Below, piece by piece: positions 28,051 through 37,242 of a stretch of 64,000 nucleotides of DNA (position 1 is the first letter of the stretch; the number at the start of each line of letters is the position of its first letter). Source of the stretch: Phyllobacterium sp. OV277. GTDB taxonomy: Bacteria > Pseudomonadota > Alphaproteobacteria > Rhizobiales > Rhizobiaceae. The stretch spans positions 23,618-87,617 of the forward strand of contig NZ_FNIY01000013.1 of the NCBI RefSeq assembly GCF_900104355.1, in the 5' to 3' direction. The notes beneath the pieces were generated by a model. It saw only the letters and a list, made by a program, of their open reading frames with translations. It was not told the DNA's origin and did no database searches. The position numbers and the translations under genes were made by a program.

Positions 28051-28383
28051 TCAGTTAATAGTCAAATCGCCGGAGCCACGCATGATTGTGACTTCATCCG
28101 GCCGCGAAACATTCAGCGCTTTGCGGGCTTGTTCATCCAGCATATCCCGCTCAATTGTCCCATCATGCATAAGTTGCACCTCCCGTTCAAGCTCTATGCG
28201 CGAAGTCTTGACGGCATCGTATTGCGCACGCAGCAGCTGCGTTTGCTCCTGCAGCTTGATCGTGGAGTAAAGACCATATTCGCCGTGATAGGCGTGGAAA
28301 CCGAAATAGGCGAAAAACATGGTTGCAAGGATCGGCACGACAAGCCGTCCGCGATTGGTTTTCCGTCTCTGTTTTGTCCACAT
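28051..28383 (-). CDS. FtsB/DivIC-type septum formation initiator
   Basis: A 110-residue single-pass membrane protein: a short basic cytosolic tail (TKQRRKTNRGR), one membrane helix (residues 14-30, LVVPILATMFFAYFGFH), then a periplasmic coiled coil (LQEQTQLLRAQYDAVKTSR) with the family's leucine/charge pattern. FtsB with FtsL and FtsQ recruits late division proteins. Its place directly upstream of pdhA, with eno further up, is the usual one in this order. Confidence 0.88.
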   Translation of the reverse strand: MWTKQRRKTNRGRLVVPILATMFFAYFGFHAYHGEYGLYSTIKLQEQTQLLRAQYDAVKTSRIELEREVQLMHDGTIERDMLDEQARKALNVSRPDEVTIMRGSGDLTIN

Positions 28384-28523
28384 GGCAATGACCCGAAGGA
28401 ATGCGGAATCAGGTCATCATGGCCTGATTAATCACACGGCCATAAAACAATGTTTTGCTTAACAGGCGATTAAATTCGGGTTTTGATTGAGGTGATGGGA
28501 GGCTGCGGAGGGGCTGCATGAAT

Positions 28524-28658
28524 GTGGTTCGTGGTTGGTGGTTCAACAAGCTCACCATGAGGGAGCGAGGTGATGAACGGGAGTCATTTTCTGCAACGTT
28601 GGCGATTATCGTTGCAGACCTCACTCTCCCTCATGGTGAGCTTGTCGAACCACGAACC
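28524..28658. repeat. Palindromic repeat element, copy B
   Basis: Same family as the element at 19760-19878. The arms (around 28538-28566 and 28626-28653) contain CAAGCTCACCATGAGGGAG and its complement; the left arm carries a 7-base duplication (GGTGGTT). The centre has its own 7-base hairpin (TGCAACG, 28592-28598, and CGTTGCA, 28610-28616) around TGGCGATTATC. It lies upstream of the FtsB-like gene in otherwise empty sequence. Confidence 0.85.
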
Positions 28659-28730
28659 AAATCCATGCAGCCATCAATTTAAAAAAAATCACACCAACTT
28701 ATCCAACACCATCCCACCTCGCTTATTCTG

Positions 28731-29156
28731 ATGGTGTCCTTTCCGGCGGGAATGCTCCGGAAACTTTCTGAAGTCAGGAAAGGATCGGTGATTTCGTCTG
28801 CGGGGAGAACCCAACCGCAGGGGAAGCGGTTTTATCTCACAAGGGTAAAACCAGTCATCGGGACGGGCGATCCGGGAGTTTTCTTGGTTGAAACAGGAAA
28901 ATCTCTGGGGAACGCACCAACTACACTACCCATAAAGACACCCGCGTTCCCTTTTGGATCGCCCGTCTTTCCCACCTTTTCAATAGCCAGACGCGAAAGC
29001 GGGTGTGGTGATGAGGAGGTACATTCCGTGACTGCAATGTTGAGGATGTATTCACCCCTCTCTGTCCTGTCGGACATCTCCCCCACAAGGGGGGAGATCA
29101 GCCTTCAATACTATCTTGCACAATCTGCAACGATTCCTGTTGTGCAAAGGCGTTGA
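28731..29156 (+). pseudogene. Ash-family (P4-phage type) open frame, probably a remnant
   Basis: An open frame whose middle (KPVIGTGDPGVFLVETGKSL, then APTTLPIKTPAFPFGSPVF) matches my knowledge of the Ash protein family of P4-like phages and their many chromosomal relatives. From about 29055 the frame runs into the palindrome at 29055-29211, so the C-terminus is repeat-derived and the gene looks cut short. A 12-base inverted repeat (28862-28873 and 28956-28967, GACGGGCGATCC and complement) lies inside it. An in-frame GTG at 29028, behind GAGGAGG (29013-29019), could start a second small frame, as Icd-like genes do. Whether any of it is translated is unknown. Confidence 0.5.
28740..28852 (+). 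ncRNA. Structured RNA candidate, C4-antisense-like
   Basis: Four consecutive hairpins in 113 bases: TTTCCGG/CCGGAAA (28740-28763), CTTTC/GAAAG extended by TG/CA (28764-28782), CTGCGG/CCGCAG (28798-28820) and GGTTTTA/TAAAACC (28828-28852). They directly precede and overlap the Ash-like frame, which is where C4-type antisense RNAs lie in P1/P4-like phages. The first loop contains GGAATG, complementary to CATTCC (29022-29027), which lies between the GAGGAGG and the GTG at 29028. The C4 identity is inferred from structure and context. Confidence 0.5.
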
Positions 29157-29211
29157 TGTCAATGTGATCTCCCCCCTTGTGGGGGAGATGCCTGACAAGG
29201 CAGAGGGGGGT
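29055..29211. repeat. Large palindrome, second repeat family
   Basis: Two 47-base arms (29055-29101 and 29165-29211) are nearly exact inverted copies, sharing ATCTCCCCCACAAGGGGGGA; each arm also folds on itself (CTCCCCC/GGGGGAG). The 63-base centre holds a smaller complementary pair (TTGCACAA and TTGTGCAA). Elements with these arms are scattered through Hyphomicrobiales genomes and often give false short proteins reading LSVLSDISPTRGEI. It follows the Ash-like remnant without a gap. Confidence 0.85.
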
Positions 29212-29226
29212 GAGCGCCGCCGCTGC

Positions 29227-29360
29227 GTGGTTCGTGGTTCGACAAGCTCACCATGAGGGGCTTGGGTGGATGTAACGATAATCGCCAAAATTGCAGATCA
29301 TAAAGGCCGCAGAATTTAGCACCCCTCATCCTGAGCCTGTCGAAGGGCGGACCACAAACC
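29227..29360. repeat. Palindromic repeat element, copy C
   Basis: A third copy of the family at 19760 and 28524. The left arm (GTGGTTCGACAAGCTCACCA) is close to the others, the right arm (CCTGAGCCTGTCGAAGGGCG) has diverged. The centre carries GATAATCGCCA (29277-29287), the exact complement of the TGGCGATTATC of copy B, so this copy lies in opposite orientation. It starts 16 bases after the second-family palindrome and ends just before the eno terminator. Confidence 0.8.
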
Positions 29361-29370
29361 TCACATCAAA

Positions 29371-29396
29371 CAAAAAGGGCGCCATCTCTGGCGCCC
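29371..29396 (-). terminator. Rho-independent terminator of eno
   Basis: On the minus strand a 7-base GC stem (GGGCGCC and complement, 29377-29383 and 29390-29396, 6-base loop) is followed by TTTTTG, 22 bases behind the eno stop. Confidence 0.88.
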
Positions 29397-29417
29397 TGAT
29401 GCAAAAGCAAATCCTTA

Positions 29418-30707
<1,290 letters not shown>

Positions 30708-30797
30708 TCAATTTACATTGGGCAGCATTCGCAACTGGAATAGCGAATGAAGATGACAAGGAAAATCCCCATTGAGACGATTTGTCGATCAAAACAG

Positions 30798-30825
30798 AAA
30801 AAAGGCCGTCAGAGACGACCTTTTT
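30798..30825 (-). terminator. Terminator behind the PRC-barrel gene
   Basis: An A-rich run, an inverted repeat with one mismatch (GGCCGTC and GACGACC, 3-base loop) and a T-rich run lie between eno and the PRC-barrel gene. On the minus strand the stem is followed by TTTTTT, which suits termination behind the PRC-barrel gene. Confidence 0.75.
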
Positions 30826-30859
30826 CCAGAATAGACGGTACAGCCGTCACAAAAACTGC

Positions 30860-31213
30860 TTACGCTGCTTTGTAATAGGAAACAGAGAGATCGCGCGCCT
30901 TGCGCCCGTCATTCTCCGTCAATTCCTTGATTGTGTGGGTCGGCGCCTGTTCCAGCTGGGGCCGCGTGAATGGCACGACGTATCCATCATTATTGGTATC
31001 ATAATCCAGCATGGACCATGGAACAGCATGATATTTTTCGCCAATTCCAAGGAAACCGCCGAAGCCAACAACGGCAAACATGATTCCATCGGCTGATTTG
31101 TCCAGCATCACGTCTTCAATTTCGCCGATCTTTTCACCGGTTGTATTGTAGACATTCGTACCAATAACGCGTGTGGCACGGATCGCTGTTGTATGACCTG
31201 AATTGGTTGGCAT
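30860..31213 (-). CDS. PRC-barrel domain protein
   Basis: A 117-residue cytosolic protein with one PRC-barrel domain (residues 12-90: ATRVIGTNVYNTTGEKIGEI, then VGFGGFLGIGEKYHAVPWSML). PRC barrels mediate protein contacts in photosynthetic reaction centres, RimM and many small stress proteins. Single-domain forms like this are frequent in alphaproteobacteria and often rise under osmotic or desiccation stress, but no role is proven. It has its own ribosome binding site (AAAAGGAG) and terminator. Confidence 0.88.
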   Translation of the reverse strand: MPTNSGHTTAIRATRVIGTNVYNTTGEKIGEIEDVMLDKSADGIMFAVVGFGGFLGIGEKYHAVPWSMLDYDTNNDGYVVPFTRPQLEQAPTHTIKELTENDGRKARDLSVSYYKAA

Positions 31214-31303
31214 TTGCTCACTCCTTTTCTGTTGTCACTGAAAGGGGAATGAACAAAGCCGCCCATGGTTGCATAAAAATTCAGGTTTTTTGCCCGGAAC
31301 CTT

Positions 31304-32134
31304 TCAGAGGCCCTTGGCGATACGGTCGAATTTCAACAGTGTTTCCAGAAGACGCGGCATCTGGTCGAGCGGCACCATGTTGGGGCCATCGGAAGGCGCA
31401 TTATCAGGGTCCTGATGCGTTTCAATGAAGACACCTGCAACGCCAACGGCCACAGCCGCGCGGGACAATGTTTCCACAAATTCGCGCTGACCACCGGTCG
31501 AACCACCCTGCCCGCCTGGCTGCTGTACCGAATGAGTCGCGTCGAAAATAACCGGTGCGCCAAAACCTGCCATGATCGGCAGCGAGCGCATATCGGAGAC
31601 AAGCGTATTATAGCCGAAAGACGCACCGCGCTCGGTGACCATGACATTCGGATTGCCACTTTCCGTCACTTTGGCGATGACATTCTTCATGTCCCAAGGC
31701 GCGAGAAACTGACCCTTCTTGATGTTGACAATCTTGCCTGTCTTGGCAGCAGCGATCAGCAGATCGGTCTGGCGGCAAAGAAATGCCGGAATCTGCAACA
31801 CATCCACCACTTCACCCAGAATGGCGCACTGCTCTTCCGTGTGAACGTCGGTCAGTGTCGGCAGGCCGAATTCCTTGCGGATATCGGCGAAAACCGGCAG
31901 CGAGTTTTCAAGGCCAAAGCCGCGCTTGCCTGTTAGCGATGTGCGGTTCGCCTTATCGAAGCTTGATTTATAAACCAGTCCGATGCCGAGCTTGCCGGTC
32001 ATCTCTTTCAGAGCGCCAGCCATATCGAAGGCGTGCTGGCGGCTTTCCATCTGGCATGGACCGGCGATCAGCGAAAACTGACCGGTATTGGAAAAGGCAA
32101 CCGGGCCGGCGGATACGGTGGAATTCAGGGACAT
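31304..32134 (-). CDS. kdsA: 3-deoxy-8-phosphooctulonate synthase (Kdo-8-P synthase)
   Basis: A 276-residue class I aldolase-type enzyme that joins arabinose-5-phosphate and phosphoenolpyruvate for the inner core of lipopolysaccharide. Landmarks are [66 protein letters not shown] and [15 protein letters not shown]. The start shares one base with the stop of the VOC gene upstream (TGATG), which shows translational coupling. Confidence 0.97.
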   Translation of the reverse strand: MSLNSTVSAGPVAFSNTGQFSLIAGPCQMESRQHAFDMAGALKEMTGKLGIGLVYKSSFDKANRTSLTGKRGFGLENSLPVFADIRKEFGLPTLTDVHTEEQCAILGEVVDVLQIPAFLCRQTDLLIAAAKTGKIVNIKKGQFLAPWDMKNVIAKVTESGNPNVMVTERGASFGYNTLVSDMRSLPIMAGFGAPVIFDATHSVQQPGGQGGSTGGQREFVETLSRAAVAVGVAGVFIETHQDPDNAPSDGPNMVPLDQMPRLLETLLKFDRIAKGL

Positions 32135-33030
32135 CAGGCAGCCTCAAATATAATGGCAGCGCCCTGTCCCGGTGCCTTATGCACAATCAGGCGGGAGCCG
32201 CGCTTTTCGGTGGAGATATTGTTGTTGGCAAGCAAAGTTTCAACCGCAGCCAGATCGCGCACGCCGACCACAAAAGCCTGCAGGCGCAGACCGCGCTCGT
32301 TCTCAGAGGCATTAAGGCCAAGGAATGAACGCAAACCCGCAGGCGTCAGCACGGTGATATTGGCATTTGCAGCACGAATATCCATGCCGAAAGAGTGCGC
32401 ATTCACATCGCGCTGATTGACTAGCTCCTGCAACAGATACTGGAAATCCGTCGGATTGATCTCTGACAGCACAATCTCGCGCAATCCCAATGCGCCATTC
32501 TTATGGGTCTGCAGCGTGGTCCGATCTACTTTTGGCGTATTGATGCGCTGGATCGTAAAGAAAAAGACATCCGGTGCCCGCAAATCCGAGGCAAAGGCCA
32601 GACGGAAACTGGCGGTATCTTCCTTGCCCTCTGGCGTTTTGAAAGCTCTTGAAAAATCAAGAACCTCGCCAGCTGAAATACCTGACTTCACAAATTCCCT
32701 GTGATCCGCTTTCGCATCTTCCGTGCCCAGCACCAGTCCAGAAAAACCATCCTGCCCATTGCGGAAACGATAGGCTTGATCCCGGGCAACGAAGACATTG
32801 CCCTTGCGCGCTTCAAGTTCGCACGTCTCCCGCTGGCCAATAGCAAGCGGTTCGAGAAACGTATTATCGTTGAAGTACACGCAGGCATTTTCAGTGCCAA
32901 ACGGATGCACGCCAACCGGCGCAACCGTAAAGCCCAGCGCTTCAAGCCGGGCACGAGCGGTATCCAGTTCCACCACGGGCAGAACCAGATGATCAACGGG
33001 ACGAGATGTGCGGGGAGAGATTGTGGTCAT
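32134..33030 (-). CDS. VOC family protein (glyoxalase-like)
   Basis: A 298-residue protein with the vicinal-oxygen-chelate fold; the first module ([20 protein letters not shown], then [14 protein letters not shown]) matches the glyoxalase-like domain found in large VOC proteins of rhizobia. The metal-ligand His and Glu are plausible but the substrate is unknown. It is coupled to kdsA by a one-base stop/start overlap and follows pyrG by 55 bases, so it belongs to a pyrG-VOC-kdsA transcript; a link to sugar-acid metabolism is only a guess. Confidence 0.82.
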   Translation of the reverse strand: MTTISPRTSRPVDHLVLPVVELDTARARLEALGFTVAPVGVHPFGTENACVYFNDNTFLEPLAIGQRETCELEARKGNVFVARDQAYRFRNGQDGFSGLVLGTEDAKADHREFVKSGISAGEVLDFSRAFKTPEGKEDTASFRLAFASDLRAPDVFFFTIQRINTPKVDRTTLQTHKNGALGLREIVLSEINPTDFQYLLQELVNQRDVNAHSFGMDIRAANANITVLTPAGLRSFLGLNASENERGLRLQAFVVGVRDLAAVETLLANNNISTEKRGSRLIVHKAPGQGAAIIFEAA

Positions 33031-33085
33031 GGGTAAAGGGTGTGCCTCAATGCGGATTGCAATTCAAGCCACACCCTTCTTCTGA

Positions 33086-34714
33086 TCAAACCAACCGGCT
33101 CTGATCCATTGCCGCCTGAATGAAGGAAGCAAACAGCGGGTGCGGTTCGAACGGGCGTGATTTGAGTTCCGGATGGTACTGAACGCCGATAAACCACGGA
33201 TGGTCAGGATATTCGATGGTTTCAGGCAGAACACCGTCTGGCGACATGCCCGAGAATACCAGACCACACTCTTCCAGACGGTCCTTATAGTCGATATTCA
33301 CTTCGTAGCGATGACGATGCCGCTCGAAAATATCCGTCGACCCATAAATATCGGCAATGCGCGTTCCGGATTTCAGCATGGCTTCATAGGCGCCCAGACG
33401 CATGGTGCCACCGAGATCGCCAGCCTGCGTGCGTTTTTCCAGCATATTGCCCTTTAACCACTCGGTCATCAGACCGACGACGGGCTCCGTGGTCGGGCCG
33501 AACTCGCTTGATGACGCTTTTTCGACGCCAGCCAATGAACGGGCCGCTTCGATCACCGCCATCTGCATACCGAAGCAGATACCGAAATACGGAACTTTTT
33601 TCTCACGGGCAAATTTTGCCGCCAGAATCTTGCCTTCCGAACCGCGTTCGCCAAAGCCGCCAGGCACCAGAATGCCATGCACCTTCTGCAGATAGGGTGT
33701 CGGGTCTTCCTGTTCGAAAATTTCCGATTCGATCCAGTCGAGATTGACTTTTACCTTGTTGGCCATGCCGCCATGGTGAAGCGCTTCAATCAGCGACTTG
33801 TAGGCATCTTTCAGGCCGGTATATTTGCCGACAACGGCAATAGTGACCTCACCTTCCGGATTGTGAATACGGCTGCTGACTTCGTTCCAACGCTCCATAC
33901 GGGGCTTTGGTGCGGGATCAATGCCGAAGGCTGCCAGAACTTCCGAATCAAGACCTTCCTTGTGATAGGCCATTGGAACATCATAAATCGTATCGACATC
34001 CAGCGCCTGAATTACCGCCGATGAGCGGACATTACAGAACAGCGAAAGCTTGCGGCGTTCAGATTCAGGAATCTCACGATCCGCACGGATGAGCAGAATA
34101 TCGGGCGCAATGCCGATGGAACGCAGTTCCTTGACGGAATGCTGGGTTGGTTTGGTTTTCAGTTCGCCCGCTGCGGGGATATAGGGCATCAGGGTCAGGT
34201 GGATATAGACAGCGCTGCCGCGTGGCAGATCATTGCCGAGCTGACGGATTGCTTCCAGAAACGGCATCGCTTCGATGTCACCAACGGTTCCACCGATTTC
34301 GCACAGGACGAAATCATAGTCCTGATTGCCGTCAACGATGAAATTCTTGATCTCATCGGTCACGTGCGGAATCACCTGAACAGTCGCACCGAGGTAATCA
34401 CCCCGACGTTCCTTCTCGATGATGTTCCGGTAAATGCGTCCGGTGGTGATGTTATCCTGCTTGTTGGCAGGACGCCCCGTAAAGCGCTCGTAATGACCAA
34501 GATCGAGGTCAGTTTCAGCACCATCGTCGGTCACAAAGACCTCGCCATGCTGATACGGCGACATCGTGCCGGGGTCGACGTTGAGATAAGGATCAAGCTT
34601 GCGAATCCGTACACGGTATCCACGAGCCTGAAGGAGGGCTGCCAAAGCAGCTGCGGCGATGCCTTTTCCGAGGGAAGAAACCACGCCGCCAGTGATGAAA
34701 ACATATCGGGCCAT
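33086..34714 (-). CDS. pyrG: CTP synthase
   Basis: A 542-residue enzyme converting UTP to CTP with glutamine as ammonia donor. The synthetase domain (1-270) begins [20 protein letters not shown] and holds the ATP-binding loop and [20 protein letters not shown]; the glutaminase domain (from about 290) has the nucleophile in [12 protein letters not shown] and the His/Glu dyad in [15 protein letters not shown]. It is the first gene of the pyrG-VOC-kdsA group and lies behind two terminator-like hairpins. Confidence 0.98.
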   Translation of the reverse strand: MARYVFITGGVVSSLGKGIAAAALAALLQARGYRVRIRKLDPYLNVDPGTMSPYQHGEVFVTDDGAETDLDLGHYERFTGRPANKQDNITTGRIYRNIIEKERRGDYLGATVQVIPHVTDEIKNFIVDGNQDYDFVLCEIGGTVGDIEAMPFLEAIRQLGNDLPRGSAVYIHLTLMPYIPAAGELKTKPTQHSVKELRSIGIAPDILLIRADREIPESERRKLSLFCNVRSSAVIQALDVDTIYDVPMAYHKEGLDSEVLAAFGIDPAPKPRMERWNEVSSRIHNPEGEVTIAVVGKYTGLKDAYKSLIEALHHGGMANKVKVNLDWIESEIFEQEDPTPYLQKVHGILVPGGFGERGSEGKILAAKFAREKKVPYFGICFGMQMAVIEAARSLAGVEKASSSEFGPTTEPVVGLMTEWLKGNMLEKRTQAGDLGGTMRLGAYEAMLKSGTRIADIYGSTDIFERHRHRYEVNIDYKDRLEECGLVFSGMSPDGVLPETIEYPDHPWFIGVQYHPELKSRPFEPHPLFASFIQAAMDQSRLV

Positions 34715-34753
34715 GGGCTTATCTCGTTAGTCCTTTGTGAGTGATTTGGCCAC

Positions 34754-34780
34754 AAAAAAATCGGCATGAAAGCCGTTTTT
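34754..34780 (-). terminator. Second terminator-like hairpin upstream of pyrG
   Basis: A 4-base stem (CGGC/GCCG, 34762-34765 and 34772-34775) lies between a run of seven A and a run of five T, so both strands show a stem followed by T. It lies behind the stronger terminator of the transpeptidase gene and may act as a backup, keeping that transcript out of pyrG. Confidence 0.5.
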
Positions 34781-34810
34781 CCCGTCCAAATATTTTTTCA
34801 AAACAAACAA

Positions 34811-34839
34811 AACGGCCAGACGCGATGTCTGGCCGTTTC
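34811..34839 (-). terminator. Terminator of the L,D-transpeptidase gene
   Basis: A perfect 12-base inverted repeat (AAACGGCCAGAC, 34811-34822, and complement 34828-34839) with a 5-base loop. On the minus strand it is followed by TTTTGTTTGTTTT, 21 bases behind the stop codon. Confidence 0.9.
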
Positions 34840-34859
34840 AATCTGGCGGTAATTAATTC

Positions 34860-35519
34860 TTACAGAACAACGACTTCCGTGCCAACACTGACGCGGTTGT
34901 AAAGATCGATCACGTGATCATTGACCATGCGGAAGCAACCGTTGGAAGCGGAGCTGCCGATAGTCCAAGGCTGCACGGTACCGTGAATACGAATATAGGT
35001 ATCCTTGTTGCCCTGTGAAAGGTACAGCGCGCGAGCGCCCAGAGGATTGCCCGGACCGCCATCCATGCCGTTCTCATACTGGGCATAATGCTTTGGTTCA
35101 CGCTGGATCATTTCCTTGGTCGGAATCCAACGGGGCCATTCGCGCTTGGTGCGGATTTCGGCAGTGCCCTTGAACTCAAGACCTTCCTTGCCGACAGCAA
35201 TACCATAACGGCGCGCCGTGCTTGAAGATTCAACCAGATACAGGAACTTTTCCTTCGGATCGATCACGATCGTGCCTGGCTTGTACCCGGTGAAGGCAAC
35301 ATCCTGCGGCAAATATTTGGGATCAAGCGAATAGTTGCGCTTGGCAGCAACACGCGCTGGCTTGCGAGCCTGCGAAACCTTGGTGGGCTTTGCCGTGGAC
35401 GCTGTTGGTGTTGCATCGACAGCAGGCGCGGCTGTCTCGTTGATTACAGTTTGCGCGGATGCTGGTCCGGCCAATGCCAGAGCAGAGATTCCAATAAGCA
35501 GAGAGCGACGTGAAATCAT
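34860..35519 (-). CDS. L,D-transpeptidase (YkuD/ErfK family)
   Basis: A 219-residue exported enzyme that makes 3-3 crosslinks in peptidoglycan or ties outer-membrane proteins to it. The N-terminus (MISRRSLLIGISALALAG) is a signal peptide with twin arginines. A Pro/Ala/Thr-rich linker (25-60) leads to the YkuD domain (about 85-219) with IRIHGTVQPW and SASNGCFRM, which hold the catalytic His, Gly-Cys and Arg. The ATG at 35519 starts the signal directly; an upstream ATG at 35552 adds 11 atypical residues. It has its own terminator. Confidence 0.92.
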   Translation of the reverse strand: MISRRSLLIGISALALAGPASAQTVINETAAPAVDATPTASTAKPTKVSQARKPARVAAKRNYSLDPKYLPQDVAFTGYKPGTIVIDPKEKFLYLVESSSTARRYGIAVGKEGLEFKGTAEIRTKREWPRWIPTKEMIQREPKHYAQYENGMDGGPGNPLGARALYLSQGNKDTYIRIHGTVQPWTIGSSASNGCFRMVNDHVIDLYNRVSVGTEVVVL

Positions 35520-35726
35520 AGTGTTAGTTCCCGGATAGTATGCATGCGCCATCAGCGGCGCTTGCCAGGCCCTCTAGGCCAAACCTGATTATGGCGTACC
35601 TGAAGAGCGCATTCTTCTCAATGCAAATCACCGTGAAGAATGAGGCAGACTGATTCTTCACCCGCAAGGGTTGCGGAAGCGCAACACATTTGCTGCGCGT
35701 CCGCAAAGATTCACTTTTTCAGCCCG

Positions 35727-36221
35727 TTACTGGGAATTTGGAACAGGATTGGCAGGTTGTGCCGGAGTAACCGGGGCCGTTGGTGCAGGCGTCGTTGATT
35801 CGGCAGGTGCCGGCGTTGCTGGCGTTGCTGGCGCAGGAGCGCCCGAAGCCGGTGCATTTGCATCCGATGCCGGTGGTGTCGTCGTTGTCGCAGCACCCGG
35901 AAGCTGATTGAGAATACCGCCGGAACCTGCTGGCTGTCCGCCCGTTGCGGGCTGGCCACCGGTTGTTGTCGGGATACGGTTCAGAATATCCGTTGGGCTT
36001 TCGGCATAACGCGACATGATGCCGAGCGCCAAAGACGTGATGAAAAAGCCCGTTGCAAGGATAGCCGTTGCCCGTGTGAGCACATTGGCTGCACCGCGCG
36101 CGCTCATGAAACCTGAGCCACCGCCAATTCCAAGACCGCCGCCTTCAGAGCGCTGCATGAGCACAACTCCAACGAGGGCAAGTACAATCAGAAGATGAAT
36201 GACGATAACGACGGTTTGCAT
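35727..36221 (-). CDS. secG: Preprotein translocase subunit SecG
   Basis: A 164-residue SecG. Two membrane helices (residues 4-22 and 50-70) flank the conserved cytosolic loop LMQRSEGGGLGIGGGSGFMSARGAANVLTRA (in pieces QRSEGGGLGIGGG and GAANVLTRATA). SecG assists SecYE in protein export. The C-terminal 80 residues are low-complexity Ala/Pro/Thr/Gly (TTGGQPATGGQPAG, PAPATPATPAP) and make it longer than the enterobacterial protein; such tails are common in alphaproteobacteria. It lies 102 bases after tpiA on the same strand. Confidence 0.93.
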   Translation of the reverse strand: MQTVVIVIHLLIVLALVGVVLMQRSEGGGLGIGGGSGFMSARGAANVLTRATAILATGFFITSLALGIMSRYAESPTDILNRIPTTTGGQPATGGQPAGSGGILNQLPGAATTTTPPASDANAPASGAPAPATPATPAPAESTTPAPTAPVTPAQPANPVPNSQ

Positions 36222-36323
36222 GGGGTATTTTCTGCTTTCTAGGTGTCGGACGCGGCTCTTTACACCGTATCTCGTAATAAACCAAGCCCGTGAATTGACA
36301 GTTTTCTCGGCTGTTGGGGCCTT

Positions 36324-37088
36324 TTAGAGCGAATGATATGCTTCACAGATGGCCAGGAAGTCCGCAGCTTTCAAGCTTGCGCCGCCAACAAGGGCGCCAT
36401 CGACGTTCTCAATACCGAGAAGTTCAACCGCATTGGATGGTTTGACCGAGCCACCATAAAGGATGCGCAGCTTCGCACCTTCTTCGCCAAAACGCGTGAT
36501 CAAAGCCGCGCGGATTGATGCGTGAACCTCGCGTACATCGTCAGCAGTTGGCGTCAGACCCGTGCCGATGGCCCATACGGGTTCATAGGCAATAACGGTA
36601 TTTTGGGCCACGGCCCCATCAGGAATGGAGCCTGCAAGCTGTGTCGCGATCACATCAAGTGTCGCACCGGATTTGCGCTGCGCCTCGGTTTCACCAATAC
36701 AGATAATGGCGACGAGCCCCGCACCCCAGGCAGCAACGGCCTTGGCATTGACCATTGCATCGGTCTCGCCATGGTCGGTACGGCGTTCCGAGTGGCCGAC
36801 GATCACGTGCGATGCGCCAGCGTCTTTCAGCATATCGGCAGACACATCGCCCGTATGCGCACCGGACTTTTTCGCATGGCAGTCCTCGCCGCCAATGGCC
36901 AGCGCCTCGCCTTCAACGGACTGAGCCGCGCGAAAGACAAGTGTCGCGGGCACACAGATCAGCCCGTCGATCTTATCGCCGATTGCCGAATTCGGCCTGT
37001 TGACGATCATGCGCAGTTCATCCAGAGACTCTCCCGTCCCGTTCATTTTCCAGTTACCAGCGACGAGTGGACGGACATCAGGGGTCAT
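36324..37088 (-). CDS. tpiA: Triosephosphate isomerase
   Basis: A 254-residue TIM barrel that interconverts dihydroxyacetone phosphate and glyceraldehyde-3-phosphate. The substrate Lys is in AGNWKMNG, the electrophilic His in VIVGHSERR, the catalytic Glu in [11 protein letters not shown], and the phosphate loop in [11 protein letters not shown]. The tpiA-secG order upstream of pyrG is usual in alphaproteobacteria. It is divergent from ppiD; about 150 bases lie between them. Confidence 0.98.
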   Translation of the reverse strand: MTPDVRPLVAGNWKMNGTGESLDELRMIVNRPNSAIGDKIDGLICVPATLVFRAAQSVEGEALAIGGEDCHAKKSGAHTGDVSADMLKDAGASHVIVGHSERRTDHGETDAMVNAKAVAAWGAGLVAIICIGETEAQRKSGATLDVIATQLAGSIPDGAVAQNTVIAYEPVWAIGTGLTPTADDVREVHASIRAALITRFGEEGAKLRILYGGSVKPSNAVELLGIENVDGALVGGASLKAADFLAICEAYHSL

Positions 37089-37242
37089 TCGGCGTTCCTC
37101 AAGACGATAGATTTGATGATTTCTCGGTTATTTGATTGTCTGACTAGCAAATTCACTTGATAAAGCAATCGACACAAGCCCTCCATGACGCTATTCCCCT
37201 ATGCAATTCTTTTGAGCCTCATACTTGTTACGGTGACTTTCT

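Noticed and set aside
29052..29288. A small minus-strand frame with a LSGISPTRGEI-like peptide
   Set aside because: It is coded by the arms of the second palindrome family, and such peptides recur wherever the repeat occurs.
28384..29417. A CRISPR array in the repeat-rich gap
   Set aside because: The repeats are inverted and of differing type, without regular direct repeats and spacers, and no cas gene is near.
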